Shown: positions 38,139 to 47,275 of the stretch, in pieces
Position numbering within the stretch: the stretch's first letter is position 1
Layout: each line of letters starts with the position of its first letter
Origin: Salinimonas profundi
Lineage (GTDB): Bacteria; Pseudomonadota; Gammaproteobacteria; Enterobacterales; Alteromonadaceae
Assembly: GCF_014750655.1 (NCBI RefSeq)
Contig: NZ_JABBXD010000001.1
Coordinates: 605,102-669,101, forward strand
Reading direction: 5' to 3'
Length of the DNA stretch: 64,000 nucleotides
Program-made: the position numbers and the translations under genes
Notes under the pieces: model-generated
Databases searched by the model: none
What the model saw: the letters and a program-made list of their open reading frames with translations, nothing else
Told to the model about the DNA's origin: nothing

Positions 38139-39899
38139 ATGACAGCTAATCTGAAAGCATTACACGAAAAAGTTTCGCATCATCTTCAGGCGATTTACGC
38201 TGATGTGGTGCTGGACCGGCCGGTTGGTGAGCTGGCCACTGCACTTATGCAAACAATGCGCATTGATACAGATGATGACATTACGGCGCCGCAGTCTCAC
38301 TGTAATTACTGGGATGAGGGCGATGTAGTAATGATCACTTATGGTGACAGTATTACCGACGGCCATGAAAAGCCGTTGTCCACGCTGCATCGCTTTTTAA
38401 ACACATATTGTGTTAATACCATCAATAATGTGCATATTTTGCCATTTTTTCCATACAGCTCAGATGACGGATTTTCAGTTATCGATTATTCCAGTGTCAA
38501 TGAGTCCCTGGGGGAATGGGAGGACATCACCAGTCTGGCCGAAGAATACGGGCTGATGTTCGATTTGGTGGTCAATCATTGCTCTTCTCGCAGTGCCTGG
38601 TTCGAAAACTTCATCAAGGGCGAAGGTGTTGGCAGTGACTTTTTCTATACAGCCAGTCCGGATGATGATTTGTCCATGGTAACCCGGCCACGAGTCTCCC
38701 CTTTATTGCGTGAAACCCAAACCAGCGAAGGGACAAAGTATGTCTGGTGTACGTTTAGTCATGACCAGGTCGATTTTGATTTTCGTAATCCCAAAGTGTT
38801 ACTCGCATTTATGGAGATAATTCGTCTGTACATCGACAAAGGTGCGAAGATTTTCAGAATGGATGCGGTCGCTTTTTTATGGAAAATTGTCGGCACAACC
38901 TGCATCAACCTGGAACAGACGCACGAAATCATACGCCTGATGCGCACGCTCATTGAGCATGTCGACCCGCGAATTATCATCATCACTGAAACTAACATAC
39001 CGAACCGGGAGAACCTTACCTATTTTGGTAATGCCAATGAAGCGCACGCAATCTATAACTTTTCTCTGCCTCCTTTATTGGTCAATACGCTGGTCACTGG
39101 CGACTGCCGTTACCTGAAAAGCTGGATGATGAGTATGCCACCCGCGCAAAGCGGTACGACTTACTTTAACTTTATTGCTTCGCATGATGGTATCGGTCTG
39201 CGTCCGGCAGAAGGATTGCTGGCAGATGAAGAGATTTCATCACTGGTGCATGCCATGCAACATTTTGGCGGCAAAGTTTCCTGGCGCGCTTCAGCACACG
39301 GCCAGCAAAAGCCATACGAAATTAACATCACCCTGTTTGATGCGTTACAGGGGACCATTGCAGGACCTGACAGGTGGCAGGTAGACAGATTTATTTGTGC
39401 TCATGCGATTATGCTGGCTATGGAGGGCATTCCGGGAATTTATATTCACAGCTTGCTTGGCACATCAAACGATTATGAAAAGGTTGCCAATACAGGGCAG
39501 AATCGTTCAATCAATCGCAAGCGCTGGGATCTTTCTGAATTGGAAGCACTGCTTGACTCACCCTTTTCACAGCACCATAAGGTACTGACGCGACTGTCAC
39601 AGCTTATACGTATCCGAAAAGTCCAACCGGCCTTTCATCCCAATGCAACGCAGTTTACTTTGCAATTAGGCAATCAGGTATTTGGCTTCTGGCGACAAAG
39701 CCTCGACCGTCAGCAGAGCCTGTTCAGTATCAGCAATATCAGTGATAAAGAGCAGTCTGTCCTGCTTTCTGATATCAATCTGTTCGGTACCGATCACTGG
39801 ATGGATCTTATTACCAGAGAGCCCATCGATAACGATGAAAATTACCTGCAGTTAAAACCCTATCAAACTGTTTGGATAAGTAACCGCGATCCTTCCTGA
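38139..39899 (+). CDS. GH13_18 glucosylglycerate phosphorylase-like enzyme
   Basis: 586 residues, sucrose-phosphorylase-like. The nucleophile Asp is in [11 protein letters not shown] and the acid/base Glu in [21 protein letters not shown] carries the third acidic-site region. [10 protein letters not shown] and TETN are patterns of glucosylglycerate phosphorylases (E. coli YcjM group), unlike the sucrose enzyme. The reaction would be glucosylglycerate plus phosphate to glucose-1-phosphate plus glycerate. Its place with the synthase and phosphatase genes supports this and argues against sucrose. Confidence 0.87.
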   Translation: MTANLKALHEKVSHHLQAIYADVVLDRPVGELATALMQTMRIDTDDDITAPQSHCNYWDEGDVVMITYGDSITDGHEKPLSTLHRFLNTYCVNTINNVHILPFFPYSSDDGFSVIDYSSVNESLGEWEDITSLAEEYGLMFDLVVNHCSSRSAWFENFIKGEGVGSDFFYTASPDDDLSMVTRPRVSPLLRETQTSEGTKYVWCTFSHDQVDFDFRNPKVLLAFMEIIRLYIDKGAKIFRMDAVAFLWKIVGTTCINLEQTHEIIRLMRTLIEHVDPRIIIITETNIPNRENLTYFGNANEAHAIYNFSLPPLLVNTLVTGDCRYLKSWMMSMPPAQSGTTYFNFIASHDGIGLRPAEGLLADEEISSLVHAMQHFGGKVSWRASAHGQQKPYEINITLFDALQGTIAGPDRWQVDRFICAHAIMLAMEGIPGIYIHSLLGTSNDYEKVANTGQNRSINRKRWDLSELEALLDSPFSQHHKVLTRLSQLIRIRKVQPAFHPNATQFTLQLGNQVFGFWRQSLDRQQSLFSISNISDKEQSVLLSDINLFGTDHWMDLITREPIDNDENYLQLKPYQTVWISNRDPS

Positions 39900-39904
39900 C
39901 TATT

Positions 39905-39928
39905 CAGGCGCTCCGGCGCCTGATTTTT
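39905..39928 (+). terminator. Rho-independent terminator ending the glucosylglycerate operon
   Basis: CAGGCGC-TCCG-GCGCCTG followed by ATTTTT, five bases after the phosphorylase stop. Confidence 0.85.
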
Positions 39929-40013
39929 CTTTGATATCAACTGCAAAGCGGTAGCCTCACTGCCGCTTTTCATGGATAATCCCGTTTTTATCGTGATACC
40001 AAGGAGCGTATTT

Positions 40014-41234
40014 ATGGCCCCACCTGTCTGGCTTTCTCTGGACGATGCCTTAAATCACTTGCGCTCAGCTGCGCCCCGCCCCACCGCTACAATGCTATGT
40101 AATACAGAAGCTGCCCTCGGGCGGGTTGTCAGTATAGACATTGTCGCTCCCTGCAACGTGCCTCCGCTCGCGGTATCAGCAATGGATGGGTTCGCGATTT
40201 GTCTGGATAACCTCACAAGCGAAATAGCATTGCCTGTTACCCAGACCATTTTGGCGGGTCAGGATATTTCGACCATACAACTTGGTAAAGGTGAAGCTGC
40301 CAGAATTATGACCGGCGCAGGCATACCGTCAGGTGCAGATGCTGTGGTCATGCAGGAAAATACCACCTATGACGAAGATACCGTGACCGTAAATCAGATT
40401 CCGGTCCATGGTGAGAACATCCGGCCACAAGGCAATGATATTTGTCGCGATGATATTATTATTACCAGGGGCACCCGATTACAAGCCCGCCATCTGATGC
40501 TCCTGGCGTCTGTGGGCCAAACCACCTGTGAAGTTTATTCGCCCCTCAAAATCGGGTTGCTGGCGACCGGTGATGAAATTAAAGCACCAGGTACGACGCT
40601 GAATCCGGGCCAGATTTTCAATGCCAATAGTATTGGGATTGCAGGACTATTGGCACCACTTGGTGTTCAGGTGACTGACCTGGGCATTTGTCCGGACGAT
40701 GCGGATGCTTTGCAGCGCTGTCTGCAGGAGGCAGCTGAAAAATTTGATCTCATTATCAGTTCTGGCGGCGTGTCAGTTGGCGATGCGGATCACGTCAAGC
40801 CGGTCCTGGACAAACTGGGCCAGGTTGATTTCTGGAAGGTTGCCATAAAGCCCGGTAAACCCTTTGCATTTGGCACATTGGGTAAGAGTTTATTTTGTGG
40901 GCTGCCTGGCAATCCGGTATCAGCTTATGTCACCACTGAGCAATTGGTCATTCCCCTGATAGCGTCGATGCAGGGGCTTGCTTCAAGTCCCACACCTGTT
41001 ATCGGACTCGCTGCGCTTACTACCGATATCAAGCGTCAGCCTGGTCGACAGGAATTTATGCGCGCAACGCTTTGTGTACAGCCAGATGGTCAGTGGCAGG
41101 TCACGCCACTAGCAAAGCAAAGTTCAGGCGTGATGACCAGCGTCACCAAAGCGAATGCCTATATTGTCGTGCCCGCACATACAAAGCACCTGGCAACCGG
41201 CGAGCGCGTTCAGGTTCTTCCTTTTACCCGTTAA
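40014..41234 (+). CDS. moeA: Molybdopterin molybdenumtransferase MoeA
   Basis: 406 residues. It inserts molybdate into adenylylated molybdopterin. It shows PPLAVSAMDGFAI, RIMTGAGIPSGADAVVMQE, the MoCF-binding TGDEI, SSGGVSVGDADHVK and FCGLPGNPVSAYV. The ATG at 40014 has AAGGAG 7 bases upstream; a start at 39972 would add 14 residues without a site. The next genes include other molybdoenzyme accessory functions. Confidence 0.97.
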   Translation: MAPPVWLSLDDALNHLRSAAPRPTATMLCNTEAALGRVVSIDIVAPCNVPPLAVSAMDGFAICLDNLTSEIALPVTQTILAGQDISTIQLGKGEAARIMTGAGIPSGADAVVMQENTTYDEDTVTVNQIPVHGENIRPQGNDICRDDIIITRGTRLQARHLMLLASVGQTTCEVYSPLKIGLLATGDEIKAPGTTLNPGQIFNANSIGIAGLLAPLGVQVTDLGICPDDADALQRCLQEAAEKFDLIISSGGVSVGDADHVKPVLDKLGQVDFWKVAIKPGKPFAFGTLGKSLFCGLPGNPVSAYVTTEQLVIPLIASMQGLASSPTPVIGLAALTTDIKRQPGRQEFMRATLCVQPDGQWQVTPLAKQSSGVMTSVTKANAYIVVPAHTKHLATGERVQVLPFTR

Positions 41235-41270
41235 CACAAGAACAGCCCTACAGGGCAATATGAGGCAGTG

Positions 41271-42659
41271 GTGAATTTTTTCTCAAAACGGTTTCTGTTG
41301 GAAAGTAAACGACTGGTCCAGCTAACCTGGCCACTTCTGGTGGCACAACTTACTCAAATGCTTATGGGCGTTGTCGATACCGTGATGGCTGGCCATTATG
41401 ATGCCCTGGATATGGCTGCGGTTGCTTTGGGTTTCAGTGTTACGATCCCGCTGATGTGCTTTTTGCAGGGCATTGCACTGGCATTGCCGCCGATCATCTC
41501 GCGCTATCAGGGAAGCAGGCAATCTGATCAGGTTGCGTTTGCTGCGCAGCAGGCAGGTTATTTGTTGCTCGTTATCAGTTTGATTATTTTGCTTCTGTAC
41601 CCGGCCATTCCGACGATATTACAGTGGTTCCCCATGGAAGACGGACTGTTTCAGATTACGCTGGACTATGTGCGCTATGTCCTGCTGGCGATGCCAGCAT
41701 TTGCCCTCTATCAGTGGTTACGCAACTATTGTGAGGGGCTGGGGAATACTAAGCCAACCATGATTATCACCGTTATCGGATTGCTGTTTAATGTGGTTGC
41801 TAATTACTGTTTTATTTATGGTGCCGGCCCTCTGCCTGCATTTGGTGGCGCAGGATGCGGTATTGCGACCGCAATCGTTATTACCGTGATGTTCATTAGC
41901 ACACTGATTTACACCCGTATGAGCCGCCGATTGGCGCATTACGCACTGTTTTCTGTTTTATTCGGCCCCGACTTAAAGCAAATGTTACGGACTTTTCGCC
42001 TCGGCTTTCCTGTCGCCATGACGTTGTTGTTTGAGGTCACGTTGTTTGCTGTGGTTGCGCTTATGCTCACGCCTTTTGGCGCCACCACCATTGCCGCGCA
42101 CCAGATTGCCCTTAACTTTTCATCCTTAATGTTCATGTTTCCGCTGAGCATGGGCATGGCGATCTCTATCCGGGTAGGCTTTCGCGTAGGCCAGAACAAT
42201 TACCGCCAGGCAGCAACGGCAGTAAAAAGTGCGCTTGTGATAGGCTTATGCGTAGCCGTACTGACTGCCACGTTCACGGTGGTTGGCAAAGGGATTATCA
42301 TCAGTCTTTACACCACCGATACGGCCGTTATTAATACTGCCAGCGCACTGCTCATCTATGCAGCTTTGTTTCAGTTTTCTGATGCGATTCAGGTTATCTC
42401 CGCCAATACGCTACGCGGGTATAAAGACACGACGGCCATGTTTATTCTGACGTTCTTTGCCTACTGGATTATTGGTCTGCCGGCCGGGATCATCCTGGGG
42501 CGAACTGATTGGATAACTGACGCACCGATGGAGGCAGCAGGCTTCTGGATTGGGTTCATCATCGGCCTGAGTAGTGCCGCTGTATTACTGGGCCTGCGTG
42601 TGTGGGTGTTGCATCGTCGTTATGCATCCGGACAGTCCCCACGCGAGGTACATGCCTGA
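41271..42659 (+). CDS. norM: MATE family Na+/H+-coupled multidrug exporter (NorM-like)
   Basis: 462 residues with twelve predicted membrane helices in two similar halves; typical segments are QLTQMLMGVVDTVMAGHYD (helix 1-2) and AAHQIALNFSSLMFMFPLSMGMA. It exports cationic drugs. Two GTG codons lie in tandem at 41268 and 41271; GAGG at 41262-41265 favours the second. It follows moeA by 36 bases and is convergent with the rhomboid gene after an 18-base gap with no terminator. Confidence 0.93.
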   Translation: MNFFSKRFLLESKRLVQLTWPLLVAQLTQMLMGVVDTVMAGHYDALDMAAVALGFSVTIPLMCFLQGIALALPPIISRYQGSRQSDQVAFAAQQAGYLLLVISLIILLLYPAIPTILQWFPMEDGLFQITLDYVRYVLLAMPAFALYQWLRNYCEGLGNTKPTMIITVIGLLFNVVANYCFIYGAGPLPAFGGAGCGIATAIVITVMFISTLIYTRMSRRLAHYALFSVLFGPDLKQMLRTFRLGFPVAMTLLFEVTLFAVVALMLTPFGATTIAAHQIALNFSSLMFMFPLSMGMAISIRVGFRVGQNNYRQAATAVKSALVIGLCVAVLTATFTVVGKGIIISLYTTDTAVINTASALLIYAALFQFSDAIQVISANTLRGYKDTTAMFILTFFAYWIIGLPAGIILGRTDWITDAPMEAAGFWIGFIIGLSSAAVLLGLRVWVLHRRYASGQSPREVHA

Positions 42660-42677
42660 CAGCGATGCCGGGCAGCA

Positions 42678-43358
42678 TTACTCGCGGTGCTGCTCGTTGC
42701 GTTCAGGTTCCCGCCAGAGATCCTGAATAACGGGGTCATCTTCTTCGTCTTCATTTTCCCACGAATACGTTTTACGGACTGGCTTAGGATCGTCGCGCCA
42801 AAAGAGTAGCGCGCAAGCCAGCCCCCCCACTGCGCCAAAAAAATGCGCTTCATATGAAATATCCGGCTCTGTGGGAAAAATAGTCAGAATCATTGTGCCA
42901 TACATAAAAAATGCGATCATCATCAGCCCTACAGACCGTGTGTCACGGCGCAGCACCGACACCACAAACAGATAGAAAAACATGCCGTGAGCGACGCCAC
43001 TGGCTCCCAGGTGGGTAGCCTCACGACCAAACAGCCAGACGCCCAGTCCGCTTACCAGCCAGGCAAACGCTAACACTTTCAGACGGGTTCTCGGGTAGCC
43101 ATATAAAAGCGCACTGCCAAGCACAATAAGCGGCAGGGTATTGTTAAAAAGGTGCTCGTAACCTGAATGCACCAACGGGGCGGTAAGAATGCCGTACAAT
43201 CTGACCGGGTCCATAGGAATAATGCCCAGCACTGACAGGGATAAATTGAAAAGCTCGCCGGCAGACTGTATGACCCATAAAACGGTGACTACCAGCGTGC
43301 TGGTAACTATTGCCTGACGAAGCGAGTACACATTCTTTTTTGCTGTATTCATCAGCAA
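42678..43358 (-). CDS. Rhomboid-family intramembrane serine protease
   Basis: 226 residues with six membrane helices. The catalytic serine is in HLGASGVAHGMFFY (GxSG), the histidine in EAHFFGAVGG, and an HSGYEHLFNNTLPL segment supplies the conserved His/Asn of the oxyanion hole. A 35-residue acidic cytosolic tail follows (ENEDEEDDP). It is the last gene of the minus-strand set starting with the MoxR gene, but the substrate is unknown. An internal Met at residue 3 is an equally good start. Confidence 0.9.
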   Translation of the reverse strand: MLMNTAKKNVYSLRQAIVTSTLVVTVLWVIQSAGELFNLSLSVLGIIPMDPVRLYGILTAPLVHSGYEHLFNNTLPLIVLGSALLYGYPRTRLKVLAFAWLVSGLGVWLFGREATHLGASGVAHGMFFYLFVVSVLRRDTRSVGLMMIAFFMYGTMILTIFPTEPDISYEAHFFGAVGGLACALLFWRDDPKPVRKTYSWENEDEEDDPVIQDLWREPERNEQHRE

Positions 43359-43386
43359 TACATGGGGGAGACCTGGAAACTCTCAA

Positions 43387-43980
43387 TCACAACTTTATAC
43401 TTTTCAGCGCACTGACGGTATCAATATCGTAAGCCGCCTCTGGATGAGGCACTGCATAAGTGTGTACAGGCTCAGTATACATGCCTGCACTTAACAGTTT
43501 TCCGGCACCGCTGTCACCACGTAAATTCACTAACTGATTCCAGTATTGACGAGGGAAAATAGCAGGTGCGGTGCACCGGTTGTCCCAGTAACTGGCTATC
43601 ATCATATCTGGCTTTAGTGCGGCGACCTCTACAAGTACCGATAAAGACTGCGTCGTGATCAGGGGTAAATCTGCCAGCATGATCAGAATATGGGAGGTCG
43701 AAGAATATTCGGCCTGCACATGCTCTACTCCCGTCCGAATGCTTGCGGCCATGCCGTCCTGCCACATTTCACTAAATACGATGTCGACATCGGGGCCCAT
43801 ATATCGCGCTATTGCGTCATGATAGGCGCCCGTAACAATAGTAATGTTGTCGCACAGAGGTTTACACTGCTCAAAAACGCGTCTGAGGATGGGTTGACCG
43901 TCAGGAAGCTTTGCAAGTAATTTGTTTGCGTTAAATCGGCGGGCGCTGCCGCCAGCAAGAATCACTGTATTGAGTCGCAT
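43387..43980 (-). CDS. MobA-like/MocA nucleotidyltransferase
   Basis: 197 residues, GT-A-type NTP transferase. The nucleotide-binding loop is VILAGGSARRFNANKLL at the N-terminus, followed by LADLPLIT (metal Asp) and APAIFPRQYW. The size and pattern fit MocA/YgfJ, which adds CMP to molybdopterin for xanthine-dehydrogenase-type enzymes. It overlaps xdhC by 19 bases, so the two are coupled. Confidence 0.88.
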   Translation of the reverse strand: MRLNTVILAGGSARRFNANKLLAKLPDGQPILRRVFEQCKPLCDNITIVTGAYHDAIARYMGPDVDIVFSEMWQDGMAASIRTGVEHVQAEYSSTSHILIMLADLPLITTQSLSVLVEVAALKPDMMIASYWDNRCTAPAIFPRQYWNQLVNLRGDSGAGKLLSAGMYTEPVHTYAVPHPEAAYDIDTVSALKSIKL

Positions 43981-44951
43981 TGCCAGTCGCTACTACTTTG
44001 AGCATAGGGTTTATCATACAGCGCTGCATGGGCCTGGGATAAGATTGAAAGCGCGATAGACTCAGGTAAATCCCCCCCTACATTAAATCCCGCCGGCGAC
44101 TGCAATGGCACAGGCAGTTCTTCAACGGCAATGCCTGCCTGCGAAAGCACACGCTCTGTGCGATGCATTGGTCCCAGCAAACACAGATATTTTAAGTACG
44201 GCGGCGGAAAAGCTGCCACACTGGCCAGAAAACGGGCATCCATTTCCACCTGGTGATGCATTACGATCATCGCCTGCGCCTGTTGATAGGCAGTTTGCTC
44301 CTTGAGCTCAGCCACCGGATGCGCCAGACACGCACAGGATGAGGGAAAATCACCGGCTCGCGCGTAGCGGGCCCGTTCATCGTTAACGGCCGTCTGCCAC
44401 CCCAAGGTATGTGCAATTTGCGCAACCGGTACTGCATCCACGCCACCGCCGGCGATAAAGACGGTATTGGGGGGAGAAACAGAATGACAGAACCAGTCCT
44501 CGGAATCCGGTTTATCACCGATGTGTATCTGTGCTTTTGAATTATCTAACCGGTGACACACAGACACCGCCTGATTTGTTTCCAGCGCATCAAGAACTTG
44601 GGGCAGGCAAAGATAATCATTGTGCTCACTGACCGGCTGCAGTAACAGAGTAACCTCCCCCCCACATCCAATGCCAAGCCGCCAGGCTACATCGCCCTCT
44701 TCCTGCATGTCATACGTCACAGTGCGACTGGTATTGGTCATCCAGCACTTTCTGGCGTGATGAAACAAATCGCTTTCCAGACACCCGCCGCTCACCACAC
44801 CAAACTGATCACCGGTATCGCTGAATAACATCATCGCCCCGGCCTTTCTGTATGCCGAACCCCGGGTGCTGATAATAGTGGCAAGCAACCACTGGCCGAC
44901 ATCCTTTTGTGGAAACCAGGTCTTAAGAATGTGATAGATGTGGTGTCTCAT
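43962..44951 (-). CDS. xdhC: XdhC/CoxI-family molybdoenzyme maturation protein
   Basis: 329 residues. An N-terminal XdhC_CoxI domain (LLATIISTRGSAYRKAGAMM, VSGGCLESDL) precedes a C-terminal Rossmann domain (VFIAGGGVDAVPVAQIAHTLGW). The family binds molybdenum cofactor and helps its sulfuration and insertion into xanthine-dehydrogenase-type enzymes. No such enzyme is encoded in the window. Here the Rossmann loop reads GGGVDA, a glycine-rich variant. Confidence 0.92.
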   Translation of the reverse strand: MRHHIYHILKTWFPQKDVGQWLLATIISTRGSAYRKAGAMMLFSDTGDQFGVVSGGCLESDLFHHARKCWMTNTSRTVTYDMQEEGDVAWRLGIGCGGEVTLLLQPVSEHNDYLCLPQVLDALETNQAVSVCHRLDNSKAQIHIGDKPDSEDWFCHSVSPPNTVFIAGGGVDAVPVAQIAHTLGWQTAVNDERARYARAGDFPSSCACLAHPVAELKEQTAYQQAQAMIVMHHQVEMDARFLASVAAFPPPYLKYLCLLGPMHRTERVLSQAGIAVEELPVPLQSPAGFNVGGDLPESIALSILSQAHAALYDKPYAQSSSDWQCDSIQ

Positions 44952-45029
44952 TCACTGCTCATGATTTTTGCGATAATGCCGTAATTACGTGATCCAGCTA
45001 GACTTTGTTCACCGGGTGCATACCGGTTA

Positions 45030-46211
45030 CTAACCCGGCCTGCTCAGTCGGGTAATCGCCTCACTCAACCCATCAAGGGTTAAGGGAAACATACGCTGAT
45101 TCATAATTTCATGCATGATTCCCACAGAATGGTAGTACTGCCAGTGCTGACGAGGCTGGGGATTAAGCCATACTGCAGAGGAAAAATGGTTAAGCAAACG
45201 TTCCATCCAAACGGCGCCGGCTTCTTCGTTCCAGTGCTCTACGCTGCCGCCGGGATAGGTAATTTCGTATGGGCCCATTGTTGCGTCACCAACAAAGATG
45301 ACTTTGTAATCAGAACCAAAACGATGAATGATATCCCAGACGGGTATGGTTTGTTCGCGTCGTCTTGCATTGTCCTGCCAGACCGCCTCATACACGCAGT
45401 TGTGAAAATAAAAGTACTCAAGATATTTAAATTCACTGTGCACCGCAGAAAACAACTCCTGGGTTTCCTTGATATAGGGATCCATCGAGCCGCCGACATC
45501 AAAAAACATCAACACTTTTACCGCATTGTGTCGCTCCGGCGTCATATGAATATCCAGCAACCCACCCTTTCGCGCGGTCTCACGGATGGTGCCAGGTACA
45601 TCTAATTCGTAACTGGCGCCGGTACGGGCAAACTTTCTGAGTTTTCGCAGTGCCATTTTGATGTTACGCGTTCCCAGTTCGACATCACCGGAAAGGTTTT
45701 TAAACTCCCGCTTATCCCATACTTTGGCCGCGGAGAAATTGCGGTTGCCTTTTTGACCGATCCTCACCCCCTCGGGATTGTATCCATACGCGCCAAACGG
45801 CGATGTGCCGCCGGTGCCTATCCATTTATTACCTCCCTGATGCCGCTCTTTTTGCTCTTCAAGCCGTTCTTTCAGGGTTTCCATCAGCTTATCCAGCCCG
45901 CCAAGGGCTTTGACCTGCGCTTTTTCTTCTTCAGTCAGGTGCTTTTCAAGCTCTTTACGCAACCAGTCTTCAGGAATTTCCTCACCGAAAAGATCAATCG
46001 ATTGCACGCCATCGAAATAATCTGCAAACGCTTTATCAAAGCGGTCGAACTGCGTTTCATCCTTCACCATTATCATTCTGGCAAGGTAGTAAAACGCTTC
46101 AATGTCGGCGTAGACCACCTGCTGTTGCAAGGCTTTAAGCAGATCCAGCAGCTCTCTGACAGTGGTTTTGACCTTATAGCGGCGAAGCGTGAAGAAAAAA
46201 TCTATAAGCAT
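45030..46211 (-). CDS. CoxE-type VWA domain protein
   Basis: 393 residues. An N-terminal helical charged region (ELEKHLTEEEKAQ, KERLEEQKERHQ) leads to GTGGTSPFGAYGYNPEGVRIGQ-like sequence and a C-terminal von Willebrand A domain whose MIDAS begins FFDVGGSMDP. COG3825/CoxE proteins pair with a MoxR-type AAA+ ATPase, and here the start codon overlaps the MoxR stop (TGATG). Such pairs act as metal-centre chaperones, as with CoxD/CoxE in CO dehydrogenase, but this pair's client is unknown. Confidence 0.9.
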   Translation of the reverse strand: MLIDFFFTLRRYKVKTTVRELLDLLKALQQQVVYADIEAFYYLARMIMVKDETQFDRFDKAFADYFDGVQSIDLFGEEIPEDWLRKELEKHLTEEEKAQVKALGGLDKLMETLKERLEEQKERHQGGNKWIGTGGTSPFGAYGYNPEGVRIGQKGNRNFSAAKVWDKREFKNLSGDVELGTRNIKMALRKLRKFARTGASYELDVPGTIRETARKGGLLDIHMTPERHNAVKVLMFFDVGGSMDPYIKETQELFSAVHSEFKYLEYFYFHNCVYEAVWQDNARRREQTIPVWDIIHRFGSDYKVIFVGDATMGPYEITYPGGSVEHWNEEAGAVWMERLLNHFSSAVWLNPQPRQHWQYYHSVGIMHEIMNQRMFPLTLDGLSEAITRLSRPG

Positions 46212-47047
46212 CAGCGACGCGCCATAAATGCCAGCTTTTCAAACAGATGGATGTCCTGCTCATTTTTCAACAGTGCACCGTATAAAGGAGGAATAGCCGC
46301 CTTACCCTCTTTGTTGTGTAATGCCTCGGGCGGAATATCTTCAGCCACCAGCAGCTTCAGCCAGTCAATGAGTTCTGATGTTGACGGTTTTTTCTTCAAA
46401 CCGGGAACATCACGTAACTTAAAGAAGGCCTGCATCGCTTCTTCCAGTAGGTTTTGTTTAAGCCTGGGGAAGTGAACCTCAACAATTTTTTGCATCTGCT
46501 GCACAGTAGGAAACTGAATATAATGAAAAAAGCAGCGGCGTAGAAACGCATCTGGCAATTCTTTTTCATTGTTTGAAGTAATAATCACAATGGGACGTTG
46601 ACTGGCTTTTACCTGTTGCTGCGTTTCGTAAACAAAAAACTCCATCTTATCCAGCTCAAGCAACAGATCGTTAGGAAATTCGATATCGGCCTTATCAATC
46701 TCATCAATCAGCAACACAGGACGCTTTGGTGCTTCAAATGCCTGCCACAACTTGCCTTTAACGATGTAGTTACTGATATCATGCACCCGGTCATCCCCTA
46801 GTTGCGAGTCACGCAGCCGGGAAACCGCGTCATATTCGTACAAGCCCTGCTGAGCCTTGGTGGTTGATTTGATGTGCCATTGAATCAGTTCAGTATCGAG
46901 CGCCTCGGCCAGCTCCTCGGCCAGCATGGTTTTCCCTGTACCGGGCTCGCCTTTTATTAAAAGCGGCTTTTCAAGGGTTATCGCCGCGTTTACCGCAAGT
47001 TGCAGTTCTTTACTTGCTATGTAATTCGTTGTACCGGTAAAGGCCAT
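46211..47047 (-). CDS. MoxR-family AAA+ ATPase (CoxD-like)
   Basis: 278 residues. Walker A GEPGTGKTMLAEELAE, Walker B VLLIDEIDKADIEFPNDLL, sensor 1 VIITSNNEKELPDAFLRRC and arginine finger region are visible. MoxR proteins are chaperone-like ATPases for metal-cofactor insertion. The ATG at 47047 has AAGGAG 5 bases upstream; the upstream GTG at 47053 overlaps that site. It is first in the minus-strand set with vwa, xdhC, mocA and the rhomboid gene. Confidence 0.93.
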   Translation of the reverse strand: MAFTGTTNYIASKELQLAVNAAITLEKPLLIKGEPGTGKTMLAEELAEALDTELIQWHIKSTTKAQQGLYEYDAVSRLRDSQLGDDRVHDISNYIVKGKLWQAFEAPKRPVLLIDEIDKADIEFPNDLLLELDKMEFFVYETQQQVKASQRPIVIITSNNEKELPDAFLRRCFFHYIQFPTVQQMQKIVEVHFPRLKQNLLEEAMQAFFKLRDVPGLKKKPSTSELIDWLKLLVAEDIPPEALHNKEGKAAIPPLYGALLKNEQDIHLFEKLAFMARR

Positions 47048-47207
47048 TACCACTCCTTTTAGGGTGTGAAGATTATCTCAGCGGACCAGTTTAACGTGCT
47101 TGCTACAAATAACCATATCATATAGCGAAAAATCACTTTGCTTTTCTGACTGTGACCCTAATGATAAGGAGGTAGAAATAAAAATTGCGTTGTACACTGA
47201 GTATTTA

Positions 47208-47224
47208 TTACGTTTCAAACGTAA
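47208..47224. promoter_or_regulatory. 17-base perfect palindrome upstream of cysK
   Basis: TTACGTTT-C-AAACGTAA, a perfect dyad with one central base, lies 51 bases before the cysK ATG, where a regulator or RNA polymerase would bind. A CATAAT -10-like hexamer sits 9 bases downstream (47234-47239). It is unlike the loose CysB site pattern, so a different dimeric regulator is likely. Confidence 0.5.
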
Positions 47225-47275
47225 CGTAAACTACATAATACCCACAACGTATTCCACGAGAATAAAGGATAAGCA

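Noticed and set aside
45753-46475. Long open frame (240 codons) on the plus strand inside vwa and moxR
   Set aside because: It is antisense to two well-supported genes, has low-complexity aromatic sequence and no family resemblance.
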